Shown piece by piece: positions 1 through 9,258 of a stretch of DNA of 64,000 nt. The notes beneath the pieces were generated by a model, which worked only from the letters and a program-made list of their open reading frames with translations, was not told the DNA's origin and searched no databases. Origin of the DNA: CAYQJL01 sp964612295 (GTDB lineage Bacteria > Eisenbacteria > RBG-16-71-46 > CAIMUX01 > WJJG01). The position numbers and the translations under genes were made by a program. The number at the start of each line of letters is the position of its first letter. Position 1 is the stretch's first letter. The stretch is from assembly GCA_964612295.1 (NCBI GenBank), contig CAZTDY010000001.1, forward strand, positions 124,001 through 188,000, in the 5' to 3' direction.

Positions 1-230
1 GGCGCTTCCTGCCGGTAGTTTTCATGGTCGTAGATGCTGAATCCGCCGAGAAGATTCGCACCGGCCTGGTAGATCCCATAGAAGTCCGACGCCTGACCGT
101 GACCCTCACAGGCCTCGACAAACAGCGGATCGAGAAATCCGGTCACCAGCGACAGCGCGAAGATGAGGTGCAGGCCGGCCCCGATCAGAAAGGTGGCTCT
201 TGCCGTTCTGTCCAAGTCGGAGAAACCCAT
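1..230 (-). CDS. GT87-like integral membrane protein, N-terminal fragment
   Basis: Reading the reverse strand from an ATG at 230 gives 76 open codons running off the window start. The peptide begins MGFSDLDRTARATFLIGAG and has one hydrophobic segment (residues about 13-32). It is followed by DFYGIYQAGANLLGG and IYD. The pattern of one membrane helix followed by an acidic DF...Y..AG motif is typical of the first periplasmic loop of GT-C fold, polyprenol-dependent glycosyltransferases (GT87/DUF2029 or PMT-like). A GGAG lies four bases upstream of the ATG. Only the N-terminus is visible, so the family call is tentative; another multi-spanning membrane protein is possible. Confidence 0.5.
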   Translation of the reverse strand, partial: MGFSDLDRTARATFLIGAGLHLIFALSLVTGFLDPLFVEACEGHGQASDFYGIYQAGANLLGGFSIYDHENYRQEA

Positions 231-373
231 GGATCTCCATTTCAAGCTAAGAACCCCCCGGGTGCCCCCCGGGGAGGCGGGGAGGAACCAATCGACCCGC
301 GTTTGATTCGGCTGGCCGCATCCTAGCCGACCCTCGGGCTACGCGCCAACCCCGGCGTGCGCGGGAGGAAGGT

Positions 374-1204
374 CTACGAATCGATGTCCAGCCGGCGCTC
401 CAGGCGGGTGATGAGTCCCAGGAGCCATCGGGCCTGACCCTGGCTGTACTCGCCGCCTCGCAGGGGCTGCAGATGGATCGACGGAGGGTGGCCGTGCAGT
501 GCCCGACTGGGATAGCCAAGCAGCTCGAGCAGACGTTCGGCGCGCCGCAGAACCTCCTGCCGGTCCTGAAGGGAAACTGCCAGTGGGTCACCCGGTCTCT
601 GATCAGCACCGGTCTGGTCAGGGCCGCTCAAGCCTGCAACGCCCTGGCCATCGCCGACCGCCACCGAACCACGATCGAGCGAGGTGGGGGCTCCGGAGCC
701 GCTCGTCTGGGCGTGCTGGGCCGTCAGCTCGTAGGCGAGCACGGTGACCGCCTGGGCGAGATTGAGCGGGTGCTCTTCGCGGGTGGGAAGGTGGATCAGG
801 CGATGGCAGCGGTCCAGCCAATCGAGGCTGAGCCCGTCGCGTTCCGGCCCGAACAGGATCAGTAACCTCTTTGGCTCCTGGGCGAGGTACTCGCCCACGG
901 CCCGGCGCCCGGATTGGCACCGCCGCCGCCGTCCAAGCCTGGCGCTCGTGCCCCAGACCTCATCGTAGTCCGCCAGCCGGTTCGCGACATCCTCCGCCAG
1001 AACGGTCTCTGCGTTGTTCAGGACCTCCTTGCCCATCTTCACGGCCAAAGAGCGGTCCTTGGACGAAGGACCCCGGCGCGGTTCGATCAGCATCAGACGG
1101 GAGAATCCGAAGGCGGCCAGACTCCGGGCGGCCGTCCCCATGTTGCCGGGCTCGGCTGTCCCGACCAATCCGAAGGTCACTGGGAGGGGCATCTCAGGTT
1201 CCAT
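374..1204 (-). CDS. TrmJ-like SpoU-family RNA 2'-O-methyltransferase
   Basis: 276 aa. A SPOUT-class methyltransferase, predicted to 2'-O-methylate a tRNA (TrmJ type) or rRNA using SAM in the cytoplasm. SpoU motif 1 is visible as GTAEPGNMGTAARSLAAFGF near the N-terminus. Motif 2 is ILFGPERDGLS and motif 3 is LPTREEHPLNLAQAVTVLAYE, the trefoil-knot SAM pocket. The C-terminal third is Gly/Gln-rich and then helical, as in the TrmJ dimer extension. I chose the ATG at 1204 because AAGGAG lies nine bases upstream; a GTG at 1228 is in frame but has no better site. The gene follows htrA on the same strand with a strong hairpin between them, so it may be a separate transcript. Confidence 0.85.
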   Translation of the reverse strand: MEPEMPLPVTFGLVGTAEPGNMGTAARSLAAFGFSRLMLIEPRRGPSSKDRSLAVKMGKEVLNNAETVLAEDVANRLADYDEVWGTSARLGRRRRCQSGRRAVGEYLAQEPKRLLILFGPERDGLSLDWLDRCHRLIHLPTREEHPLNLAQAVTVLAYELTAQHAQTSGSGAPTSLDRGSVAVGDGQGVAGLSGPDQTGADQRPGDPLAVSLQDRQEVLRRAERLLELLGYPSRALHGHPPSIHLQPLRGGEYSQGQARWLLGLITRLERRLDIDS

Positions 1205-1253
1205 GGCAAGGGACTCCTTGAAACTCACTTTTCAGCACCCGGGCAGCATACGA

Positions 1254-1289
1254 CAAGGGATCGCTGCCCGCGAGAGCAACGATCCCTTG
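1254..1289. terminator. Perfect 10-bp hairpin between htrA and the methyltransferase
   Basis: CAAGGGATCG (1254-1263) and CGATCCCTTG (1280-1289) are perfect inverted copies. A further TGC/GCA pairing inside the 16-base loop extends the stem. No T-run follows on either strand, so intrinsic termination is uncertain. An RNA processing or attenuation signal is the alternative. Confidence 0.4.
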
Positions 1290-1356
1290 GTGTGTGATTG
1301 AGTGGGGTGGTTCGCGCAGCGGACTACCAATCCGCGGCGCATCTCCCCGCAGCGGA

Positions 1357-2883
1357 CTACTCAGGCACCCGAAGTGCCACGAAGCGCCGGTTGGTCTGCG
1401 TGACGACTTTCAGAAGCAGGATCTCTCCCGCCTCGGCCCCGGACAGCTTGCGGCGCAGCTCACTGACTGACCCGACCGGCTCCCGGAGGGCATGAGTGAT
1501 GACATCCCCTTCGCGCAGATCCGCCTCGGCCGCCGCCGACCCCGGCTCGACACTCGTGACCACCACGCCCTCGACATCCCGATCGATGCCCAGCTCGGGA
1601 CGCCATTCGTCATCCAAGGTGGTGACCTGGAATCCGAGACCCTCGAGCGTGTCGAGTTCCTCCTCTACCTGGGCCACCTCTTCCGGCGGTTCGAGCTCGC
1701 CGATTTTCACCTCGAGCTCTTTGGAGCCTCCTTCGCGTAGCACGCGAACGCTGACCTCGGTGCCGGGCCGAATGCTCGCCACGCGCAGCTTCAAGGCCTC
1801 CGAGTCCTCAATGGTGCGGCCGTCGATGTCGAGGATGATGTCCCCGTCCCGGATGCCGCCCCGCTCGGCCGGGCTGTCCTCGGTCACCTCTTGAATGAGA
1901 ACGCCGCCGCGCTCATCCGGATCGACCCCGAACGCCTCGCGCAGGGAGGAATCCAGGTCGCGGATGTAGACTCCCAGCCAGCCGCGGATCATGCGGCCCT
2001 CGGTGAGGATTTGGTTCATCACCGTTCCGGCCAGCTCGATGGGGATGGCAAAGCCCACGCCCTGATAGCCGCCGCTGCGGGTCGCGATGGCGGTGTTGAT
2101 GCCGATCAACTCGCCGTGGAGATTGACCAGCGGTCCGCCGCTGTTGCCGGGATTGATCGCCGCGTCGGTTTGGATGAAGTCTTCGTAACGCGTCAGGCCC
2201 ATTCCGGAGCGTCCCTTGGCGCTCACGATGCCTGCCGTCACCGATCCCCGCAGCCCGGGACCAAACGGGTTCCCCATGGCCAGCACCCACTCGCCGACCC
2301 GCAGCTTCTCGCTGTCGCCAAGGCTCACCGCGGGGAGCGGCTCCTCGGTCTCGACCCTCAGGACCGCGATATCGGTGCTGGGATCGGTGCCGACGACTTC
2401 GGCCTCATACTCGCGATCATCCGACAGCAGCACTTTGACCTTCTCGGCGCCTTGCACCACGTGATTGGCGGTCAGAAGGACACCCGATTCGTCCACGATC
2501 ACCCCCGAGCCGAGGGCTTCCTGCCGAAACTCGCGCGGCTCGCGGTCCCGGAGGTGGGGCATGAATCGCTCGAAGAAGTCGGGAAATGCCGAGTGGGGGT
2601 CTTGGGCGGAGCCCATGGTGATCACCCGCTCGCTGGTGATGGTGACCACCGAGGGCAGCACTTCGTCGGCCACGGCCGAGAAACTCTGACCCAGCGCGGC
2701 CGCCACCTCGGCCGGATCCTGATCGGGGCTGGCCAGGGCGGTTTGAGCGAGATGTTCGGGGGCCTTTATCAACCAGCCGCCGAACATGCCGGCGGCGACT
2801 GCCACCGCGACGATCAGGATCCAGGGGATCCACGGGTAGGTGAGGGCGCGAGTGTTTCGTGCCTTATGGTCTTTCAGATTCAT
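1357..2883 (-). CDS. HtrA/DegP-family periplasmic serine protease with two PDZ domains
   Basis: 508 aa, membrane-anchored envelope protease/chaperone. One N-terminal membrane segment (about residues 18-39) is not followed by a clear cleavage site. The trypsin-like domain holds the triad His141 (LLTANHVV), Asp171 (STDIAVL) and Ser248 (NPGNSGGP). Two PDZ domains follow: the first around GGVLIQEVTEDSPAERGGI, the second around VVTSVEPGSAAAEADLREGD. The length suits DegP/DegS-DO proteases. The ATG at 2883 is preceded by GAGGAG seven bases away, which favours it over an upstream in-frame start near 2973. It probably degrades misfolded envelope proteins, which fits the many large exported proteins around it. 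Confidence 0.92.
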   Translation of the reverse strand: MNLKDHKARNTRALTYPWIPWILIVAVAVAAGMFGGWLIKAPEHLAQTALASPDQDPAEVAAALGQSFSAVADEVLPSVVTITSERVITMGSAQDPHSAFPDFFERFMPHLRDREPREFRQEALGSGVIVDESGVLLTANHVVQGAEKVKVLLSDDREYEAEVVGTDPSTDIAVLRVETEEPLPAVSLGDSEKLRVGEWVLAMGNPFGPGLRGSVTAGIVSAKGRSGMGLTRYEDFIQTDAAINPGNSGGPLVNLHGELIGINTAIATRSGGYQGVGFAIPIELAGTVMNQILTEGRMIRGWLGVYIRDLDSSLREAFGVDPDERGGVLIQEVTEDSPAERGGIRDGDIILDIDGRTIEDSEALKLRVASIRPGTEVSVRVLREGGSKELEVKIGELEPPEEVAQVEEELDTLEGLGFQVTTLDDEWRPELGIDRDVEGVVVTSVEPGSAAAEADLREGDVITHALREPVGSVSELRRKLSGAEAGEILLLKVVTQTNRRFVALRVPE

Positions 2884-3181
2884 CAATTCGTCTCCTCGTG
2901 CACAGCGGACGCCGCGCTGACCTTCACAGCTCGCCCCGGGCCGTTCGTTCGTCCAGTTCAATTCCTTCGGCACGGTGCCGTCTTCATCTCCAGCTTCTCG
3001 AACCGGGCCCCCTCAGACCCAATCCTGCGCTGGGCGGGGTCGTTCCGGCGGCGTCCCAGTCTAGGGCCACCTGCCGCCTGACGCCACCCGCTCCTATGAC
3101 AGAACACGCAACACGTGCCTCCTGTTCCGTCGAACGGACCGTGCAGCAGCGCCATTTCGATAGGCGGGAAGGATGCAGATT
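2884..3181. other. Intergenic spacer, no gene recognised
   Basis: Divergent region between htrA (minus) and the giant secreted protein (plus). It contains a short perfect palindrome, CGGCACGGTGCCG (2968-2980). I found no convincing promoter pair and no ORF with credible coding character in this stretch. Confidence 0.4.
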
Positions 3182-3267
3182 GCACGGCTGGCGGGGAGGC
3201 GAAACAGCCTCTCGGTAGAAAGTCCCTGAATCGACGTGCCGACAGGGAATTAGCGATGCGAAATCGC
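3182..3267 (+). promoter_or_regulatory. Predicted structured 5' leader with possible pseudoknot
   Basis: Three hairpins occur in 86 bases before the giant secreted protein gene. Stem A is 3194-3200 with 3207-3213 around loop GAAACA. Stem B is TCCCTG (3223-3228) with CAGGGA (3243-3248). Stem C is GCGAT (3253-3257) with ATCGC (3263-3267). GCACG at 3182-3186 can pair with CGTGC at 3235-3239 inside the loop of stem B, giving an H-type pseudoknot. It matches no riboswitch consensus I can recall, including GEMM-I c-di-GMP. Function is unknown. Confidence 0.4.
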
Positions 3268-3307
3268 GCCGCCTGCGGTGGCACACCTCCTGCACAGATC
3301 CTCTCTT

Positions 3308-6300
3308 ATGAACCTCTGCCAAATGCAACCTGTGTCGCACCTTCCGGGGTTGAGAGTCGCCTCGGCTCGAACCGGCCTCCTGGCCGCCGGGCTGATGCTC
3401 TTGGGCATCGCGTTTCTTGGGGGCCTGGCCTCGTCGCCGGCCCACGCCTCGCCTGGTGGTCCGCCCGGCTATCCGCGGATCATGGTCCATACCTCCTACT
3501 CGAAGCAGCTGCCACTCGATGAGCGCGAGATGATCCCCTGGTTCGATATGCTGAGCACTCGGGAGCCCCCCGAACGAATCGCCGAGATCCGAGCGGAGAA
3601 TCCCCACATTCGGATCTTCCATCGCAGCATGCCCCAGTTCATCCCCACCTGGAACGAGGGCGAGACCTACTGGTATGCCGACACCACCTGGAGTCTCCTG
3701 CGCCTGGTCCAGTACTACGCCATGCAGAACGACTGGTATCTCCATGACACCGCGGGCGAACCGATCGAAGGTTGGTCCGGATACGTGTCGAACTGGACCC
3801 GCTACTGTCCGGAGGGAACCTACGGCACGTCGGTGGGCCTGACCTACGCCGAGTGGTACGTCGATGTCGCGTTGCCGCAGATCATCCAGCACTCACCGGC
3901 CTGGGAGCCGTGGGGATGGGGATCGTCATCCTATGACGGCATCTCCTGGGAGGTGATGGTCGACTGCCCGCACTGTTGCGAGGAGGACCAGTTCCTCCAT
4001 GCCGATCCCGACCGCGACGGCCTTCCCGAGGGGATCAGTGAGTACTGCTGGAACGGGGGTGACCAGGACTCCCTCTCCATTCTGTTCGAGGAAACCAACG
4101 ACGACTTCCACGACCGGCTCATGGAGTATGCGGACGAGGATCTGGTCATCTTGATCAACCGCGGGGGAATCGATACGAACCCCGAGTGGTACACGGAACT
4201 CAACGGCTACAAGATGGAGGCGTGGCATCCGCGCGGCGGTTGGGGACCCACCTGGTGGAACTACATGTACGGGGTCCGCAACAACGGCAACCCGATGCAC
4301 TACGGGTACAAGTTTGCGGAGGACGCCCTCCATCCCTACGGGAATGACGAACGAGAAGGCTGGGACGTCACCTACCTGCAGGTCACTCCGCGGACGCCGG
4401 AGTATGACGATCCCGAGTTCACCGAGCGGATGATCCGGTGGGGCGTGGGAACCTCCATGCTGGGCGACGGCTACTTCACCTATTCAGAGAACGAATTCAA
4501 CATCGACTGGCACCCTCTCTACGACCTCGATTTCGGTCAACCACTTGAGGATTTCCAGCGAGAGGTGTATTACACCGACACGCTCTATGTGCGCCGGTTC
4601 GATCTCGGGCAGGTCGAGGTCAATCCCAATCCGTACATCCGGCACGGCGTGCTGGGTGAGGATTCGCGCTTCAGCTTTTGGCTCACGGTCGAGGATCTCA
4701 CCGCCGAGCTGGCGGGTCCCGATTCGGTGCACCTGGTTTGGACTGAGCCGTTGGGTGAGTGGAACGATGTCGATGTTACCGAGATGCGCATGGCCACCTA
4801 CCCGCTGACGGCCCAGAACTGGGGCGGTGCCGAGCTGGCCAGTGGAACCCTCATTCCCCCCGAGGAGCCGGGTGGAGAGGTGCAGCTGATTCTCAGCAAG
4901 CTCCAGGGCGACACGCAGTATTACTTCGCGGGCAAGAACATCGTCCATGGTCGCCCTGAGCCGAACATCTCCAACGTGGCCACGATCACGACCGAACCGG
5001 TTCCCGACCCCGACATCCTGCCGCCGGCGGGGATCGTCGACCTTTCGGCGGTGGATGTCCATCCGACGACGCTCACCCTCGAGTGGACCGCCCCCGGCGA
5101 TGACGGTCAGGAGGGTGCAGCGGATCACTACGAAGTCCGCTACCGAACGGGCGGACCGATCCTCTCCGAAGCGGACTGGAACTCCGCTGTGCCGATCTCG
5201 GAGGACGTTCCCACACCGGGGTCCGCTGGCACCGACGAATCGATGCCGATCAGCGGACTCACGCCGGAAGAGACCTACGGGTTCGCGGTGCGCGCCGTTG
5301 ACGAAGAGGACAACCGGGGTGCGCTCTCCAATCCGCTGGAGGTGGTCCTGCCGCCCGAGCTGCCCGGAGTCCTGGATGATCTGGCCGTGATCAACACCCG
5401 TCCGGACGGGTTCGATCTTGCCTGGACTGCATCGGGCAGTGACGGGGACGAGGGTCAGGCCACGAGTTTCATCCTCGGCGTTCTCGAGGGGCGGAGCATC
5501 GACTCCGAGCAGGACTGGGACGACGCACAGCAAGTCTCGAACGGACTGCCCCAACCTGGCCCGGCTGGTACAACGCAGGGCTTCGTGCTCAGCGGGCTGG
5601 AAGAAGAGACCTCCTACGGTCTCAGCATGCGCGCCCTCGATGAGGGGGGGCATCTCTCTCCCCTGGGTCCCCCGCTGCTTCAGTTGACAACCGCCGCCCC
5701 GGACACAATCCCCCCTGGACGAATCGAAGATCTGAGCGCGGAACCCGACACGACCTTCATCACCCTTCGTTGGTCGGCCCCCGGGGATGACGGCGATGAG
5801 GGCACCGCGAACACCTACCTGCTCGGCGTTCGCGAGGGGGGGGCGATCGAGTCCGAGGAAGACTGGGACCTCGCCCTCAAGACCGGCTTCCAACTTCCCG
5901 CCCCGGCCCCGGCGGGGACCGAGCAGAGCTATGTCATCAATGGGCTGCTCCCGGGAACGGCGTACGGCGTCTGTCTGCGAGCCTCCGACGAAGTCCAGAA
6001 CCTGTCACTGCTGAGCCCGCCACTGGTGGCCGAGACCCTGGTGCCGGAACCGGGCGAACCGGAGGATCTCTCGCCCCCGGCGCGCATCGAGGATTTGACG
6101 AGTTCGGCGCTGGTCGGCGGCTTCCTGCTCGAGTGGACCGCGCCGGGTGACGACGGCGCAGACGGCATCGCCGACCACTATGAGCTGGCCTACCTGGAAG
6201 GTTCGGCGATCGAGACCGAAGGAGAGTGGAACACGGCGACCCTGGTGCCGGCGGAACAACTCCCGGCGCCGGAGCCCTCCGGAACGGTGCAGACTTTTCT

Positions 6301-9208
6301 GCTGTCGGGTTTGCCGGAAGACACGGTGTTCGGCATGGCGATCCGCGCGGTGGATGAGGCGGACAATCGCGCCGAGCACAGTCCTGCCCTGACCGACACC
6401 ACCCTGACGGACCAGTCCCCGGCCGAGCCGGATCTGATTCCGCCGCAGGCGGTCGAAGACCTGACCATCACCCAGGTCTACGAAGAGGGGTTCCTGCTGG
6501 AGTGGACCACCCCCGGTGATGATGGGGGGGAGGGAACGGCCGCATTTTACGTCCTCGGCATCCGAGAGGGCGGCGCGATCGAGACCGAAGGCGATTGGCT
6601 CGAAGCATCGCTCCGTACGAGGGAGTTGCCCGAACCGGTCCCCGCCAGCGGATCGCAGTGGGCCCTCATCACGGGCCTCTCGCCAGCGACAACCTATGGG
6701 ATGGCCCTGAGGGCCTACGATGAGTCGGCCAACCTCTCACCCTTGGGGGCGCCTCTAACCGGGACGACCACCGATCCCGGATCGACTCCTGATGAGGACC
6801 TGATCCCTCCCGCGCCGATCGACGATCTTCTCGCCATCGAAGAGCATACTGACGGCTTCGTCCTGACCTGGACGGCGCCCGGCGACGATGGCGAAAGCGG
6901 GATCGCCCAGAGCTACACCTTGGCCTACCTGCCGGATCAAGCGATCGACGATGAGAACGACTGGCAGCTCGCCACCCAATTGACCGAGGGCCTGCCACCG
7001 GCGGCGCCCGCCGGACTGCCGCAGAGCTATCGGCTGCGCGGGCTTGCGGCCGAGACGCTCTACGGCCTCTCACTCCGGGCGCAGGATGAGGTCGGCAATT
7101 GGGGCGCGATCGGTATGGCGCATCTTGCCACCACCTTGCCTGAATCCGGCCCCGACCCAGGGGGGGAACAGGATACGATTCCGCCCGCCGCGGTGACCGG
7201 CCTCAGCGTGGTGGCAGTCGGTCCGAGCTGGGCCGACCTGAGATGGCTGTGTCCCGGTGACGACGACATCGACGGCACGGCGAGCAGCTTTGTGCTGGGC
7301 TATCTGACGGGCGACGAATTCGCTGGCGAAGACGCGTGGGAGAATGCTGTCAAGCGGACTGAGGATCAGCCTGATCCGCTGCCCGCGGGACAGGAAGTAT
7401 CCTACCGGCTCAGCGGACTGGATCCGCAGCAAGCTTACGTCGTGGTCGTACGCGCTTTCGATGACGCCGGTCTCTTATCGGCGATGGGCCCGGCCCTGGC
7501 GTTCGCTACGATCGCTCCGCCCGATACGATTGGGCCGGGGCGCGTCACCGATCTGGCGGCCTCGCCCGGGCCGGAGGGCGGCGTGCTGCTGACCTGGACT
7601 GCGGCCGGCGATGATGACCAGAGTGGGCAGGCGGCGACGCTGGTTGTCGCTTACAGTTCGGCGGGTGAGATTGCGTCCGAGGCCCTGTGGGACGTTTCGC
7701 AACAGGTCTCTCATCTTGCGCCGGCGGCCGGCGGGAGTGATGTGAGCCTATTGGTCGAGGACCTGCAGACCGAATTGACCTGGGGCTTCGCGGTGCGCTA
7801 CGTCGATGATGCCGGGCTCCGCGGACCCATATCGAACAGCCCCACCCTCTGGCTGGAGGATCCCGATCCGGACCCCGACTCAGAGCCGCCGTCGCCCGTG
7901 ACGGATCTGCGGGTCTGTGACCTGGGGGTTGATTGGGTGACCTTGAACTGGACCGCCACCGGCGATGATTCGACCCAGGGCCGTGCCGCCCAATACCGGC
8001 TGGCCTGGCTGGCGGGGGATCCCCTCACCGGTGAGAATTGGGAGAGCGCAACCGCGACCACCGTGCCGTTCGATCCGGGCGAGGCGGGGGAGACGGAGAG
8101 CTACACGCTGACCGGATTGGAGGCCGGCCTCACCTATGGCCTGGGGATGAAGGTGGTCGATGAGGCCGGGAACAGCTCGCTGCTCTCCAACACGCTCACG
8201 GTCGCGCTCACCGAGCCTCACGTTCCCACCCCCCCTGAAGCGATCACCGACCTCGCCGTGACCTGCGCGGGTCCGAGCTGGATCGAGGTGGGCTGGACGG
8301 CCCCGCAGTCTTACGAGCCCAGCGGGTCCGTCATCGAATACGACATCGGGTTTGCCCGCCAGCCGGTCACGCAGGAGAACTGGGCCGAACTCCTGCGCGC
8401 ATCCGATCCGCCCGCGCCGGGTTCTCCGGGAGCCGCGCAGTCCTATCGACTCGATCACCTCCAGCTGGAGGAGAACTACTGGATTTGCATCTGCTCGCGT
8501 GATGGTCTGGGGAACTGGTCGCCGCTCTCGAATGTCGCGTTCGGGACCACGCAGGCCGAAGACTTGCTGGCCCCGGTGACTCCCACACGACCGATCGTGA
8601 CCCCGTCCTTCGGCAAAGAGGACGATCTGATCTGGGTGAGCTGGGTCGCATCTGCCGATCCGGACATCGCCGGCTATCATCTTTACGGGCGATCGGCGAG
8701 TCAGATCACCGCCGATCGTTTGGCCGAGGATCTCATTCTCCATAGCGCGGAGAACGAAATCGAACCGGGGCGGATGGGTTGGCCGATCGATCCTCCCGCG
8801 AGCTCCGAACAGTTCTATATCAGTGTGGCGGCCGTCGACTCCGTCGGCAACGAGAGCCCCGCGAGCACCGAAGCAGAGCTATTCGCGCAGGGGGTGGCTT
8901 TGGAAGGGCCCTATCCGCATCCGATCGTGGTGCCGCCCGGGGGCGATCCCGCCGAATTCCATCTCAGTCTCCCCGCGACCGACGGTGGCGAGCTGGAAGT
9001 TGATCTGAAGATCTACTCGGTCACCGGTGAGCTGGTCCGCAGTCGCTGGGACAGCGGCTACCCTCTGTTCCCGGCAGGGGCGGCCGTTCTGCTCACCTGG
9101 GACACGTGCAACGATCGCGGGGTCCGTGTAGCGCCCGGGCTCTACTTCCTCAAGCTCCAGGCGCTTGGGGTAAGCGAGGTAAAACGTATCTACGTCAAAC
9201 GGGAATAG
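3308..9208 (+). CDS. Giant secreted protein: putative GHL15 hydrolase domain, about 11 FN3 repeats, FlgD-like tail
   Basis: 1966 aa, predicted extracellular or surface-attached. A signal peptide (hydrophobic core GLLAAGLMLLGIAFLGGLA, cut after AHA) is followed by a roughly 400-residue domain. Its start (YPRIMVHTSYSK, then NPHIRIFHRS) and aromatic/acidic content resemble hypothetical glycosyl hydrolase family 15. About eleven FN3 modules of about 119 aa follow from residue 565 or so, most with an IPP..(I/V).DL start and a PGDDG turn. The C-terminus (LKIYSVTGELV ... APGLYFLKL ... IYVKRE) is a FlgD/type IX-style sorting module. Start choice is weak: GTG 3278, ATG 3308, ATG 3323 and TTG 3350 are all in frame and none has a clear ribosome site. 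Substrate is unknown; carbohydrate binding or cleavage is inference. Confidence 0.8.
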   Translation: MNLCQMQPVSHLPGLRVASARTGLLAAGLMLLGIAFLGGLASSPAHASPGGPPGYPRIMVHTSYSKQLPLDEREMIPWFDMLSTREPPERIAEIRAENPHIRIFHRSMPQFIPTWNEGETYWYADTTWSLLRLVQYYAMQNDWYLHDTAGEPIEGWSGYVSNWTRYCPEGTYGTSVGLTYAEWYVDVALPQIIQHSPAWEPWGWGSSSYDGISWEVMVDCPHCCEEDQFLHADPDRDGLPEGISEYCWNGGDQDSLSILFEETNDDFHDRLMEYADEDLVILINRGGIDTNPEWYTELNGYKMEAWHPRGGWGPTWWNYMYGVRNNGNPMHYGYKFAEDALHPYGNDEREGWDVTYLQVTPRTPEYDDPEFTERMIRWGVGTSMLGDGYFTYSENEFNIDWHPLYDLDFGQPLEDFQREVYYTDTLYVRRFDLGQVEVNPNPYIRHGVLGEDSRFSFWLTVEDLTAELAGPDSVHLVWTEPLGEWNDVDVTEMRMATYPLTAQNWGGAELASGTLIPPEEPGGEVQLILSKLQGDTQYYFAGKNIVHGRPEPNISNVATITTEPVPDPDILPPAGIVDLSAVDVHPTTLTLEWTAPGDDGQEGAADHYEVRYRTGGPILSEADWNSAVPISEDVPTPGSAGTDESMPISGLTPEETYGFAVRAVDEEDNRGALSNPLEVVLPPELPGVLDDLAVINTRPDGFDLAWTASGSDGDEGQATSFILGVLEGRSIDSEQDWDDAQQVSNGLPQPGPAGTTQGFVLSGLEEETSYGLSMRALDEGGHLSPLGPPLLQLTTAAPDTIPPGRIEDLSAEPDTTFITLRWSAPGDDGDEGTANTYLLGVREGGAIESEEDWDLALKTGFQLPAPAPAGTEQSYVINGLLPGTAYGVCLRASDEVQNLSLLSPPLVAETLVPEPGEPEDLSPPARIEDLTSSALVGGFLLEWTAPGDDGADGIADHYELAYLEGSAIETEGEWNTATLVPAEQLPAPEPSGTVQTFLLSGLPEDTVFGMAIRAVDEADNRAEHSPALTDTTLTDQSPAEPDLIPPQAVEDLTITQVYEEGFLLEWTTPGDDGGEGTAAFYVLGIREGGAIETEGDWLEASLRTRELPEPVPASGSQWALITGLSPATTYGMALRAYDESANLSPLGAPLTGTTTDPGSTPDEDLIPPAPIDDLLAIEEHTDGFVLTWTAPGDDGESGIAQSYTLAYLPDQAIDDENDWQLATQLTEGLPPAAPAGLPQSYRLRGLAAETLYGLSLRAQDEVGNWGAIGMAHLATTLPESGPDPGGEQDTIPPAAVTGLSVVAVGPSWADLRWLCPGDDDIDGTASSFVLGYLTGDEFAGEDAWENAVKRTEDQPDPLPAGQEVSYRLSGLDPQQAYVVVVRAFDDAGLLSAMGPALAFATIAPPDTIGPGRVTDLAASPGPEGGVLLTWTAAGDDDQSGQAATLVVAYSSAGEIASEALWDVSQQVSHLAPAAGGSDVSLLVEDLQTELTWGFAVRYVDDAGLRGPISNSPTLWLEDPDPDPDSEPPSPVTDLRVCDLGVDWVTLNWTATGDDSTQGRAAQYRLAWLAGDPLTGENWESATATTVPFDPGEAGETESYTLTGLEAGLTYGLGMKVVDEAGNSSLLSNTLTVALTEPHVPTPPEAITDLAVTCAGPSWIEVGWTAPQSYEPSGSVIEYDIGFARQPVTQENWAELLRASDPPAPGSPGAAQSYRLDHLQLEENYWICICSRDGLGNWSPLSNVAFGTTQAEDLLAPVTPTRPIVTPSFGKEDDLIWVSWVASADPDIAGYHLYGRSASQITADRLAEDLILHSAENEIEPGRMGWPIDPPASSEQFYISVAAVDSVGNESPASTEAELFAQGVALEGPYPHPIVVPPGGDPAEFHLSLPATDGGELEVDLKIYSVTGELVRSRWDSGYPLFPAGAAVLLTWDTCNDRGVRVAPGLYFLKLQALGVSEVKRIYVKRE

Positions 9209-9239
9209 CCGCGCGGCCGGGTGGCGGGTGGGGCGACAA

Positions 9240-9257
9240 GCGCCCGCGCGCAGGCGC
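9240..9257. terminator. Weak GC hairpin between convergent genes
   Basis: GCGCC (9240-9244) pairs with GGCGC (9253-9257) around an eight-base loop, in the 50-bp gap between two convergent stop codons. The position suits a bidirectional terminator, but no T-run is present. Confidence 0.25.
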
Positions 9258-9258
9258 G

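Noticed and set aside
3182..3267. GEMM-I c-di-GMP riboswitch
   Set aside because: The conserved GGCAAACC and GCAAAGCC segments of that class are not present.
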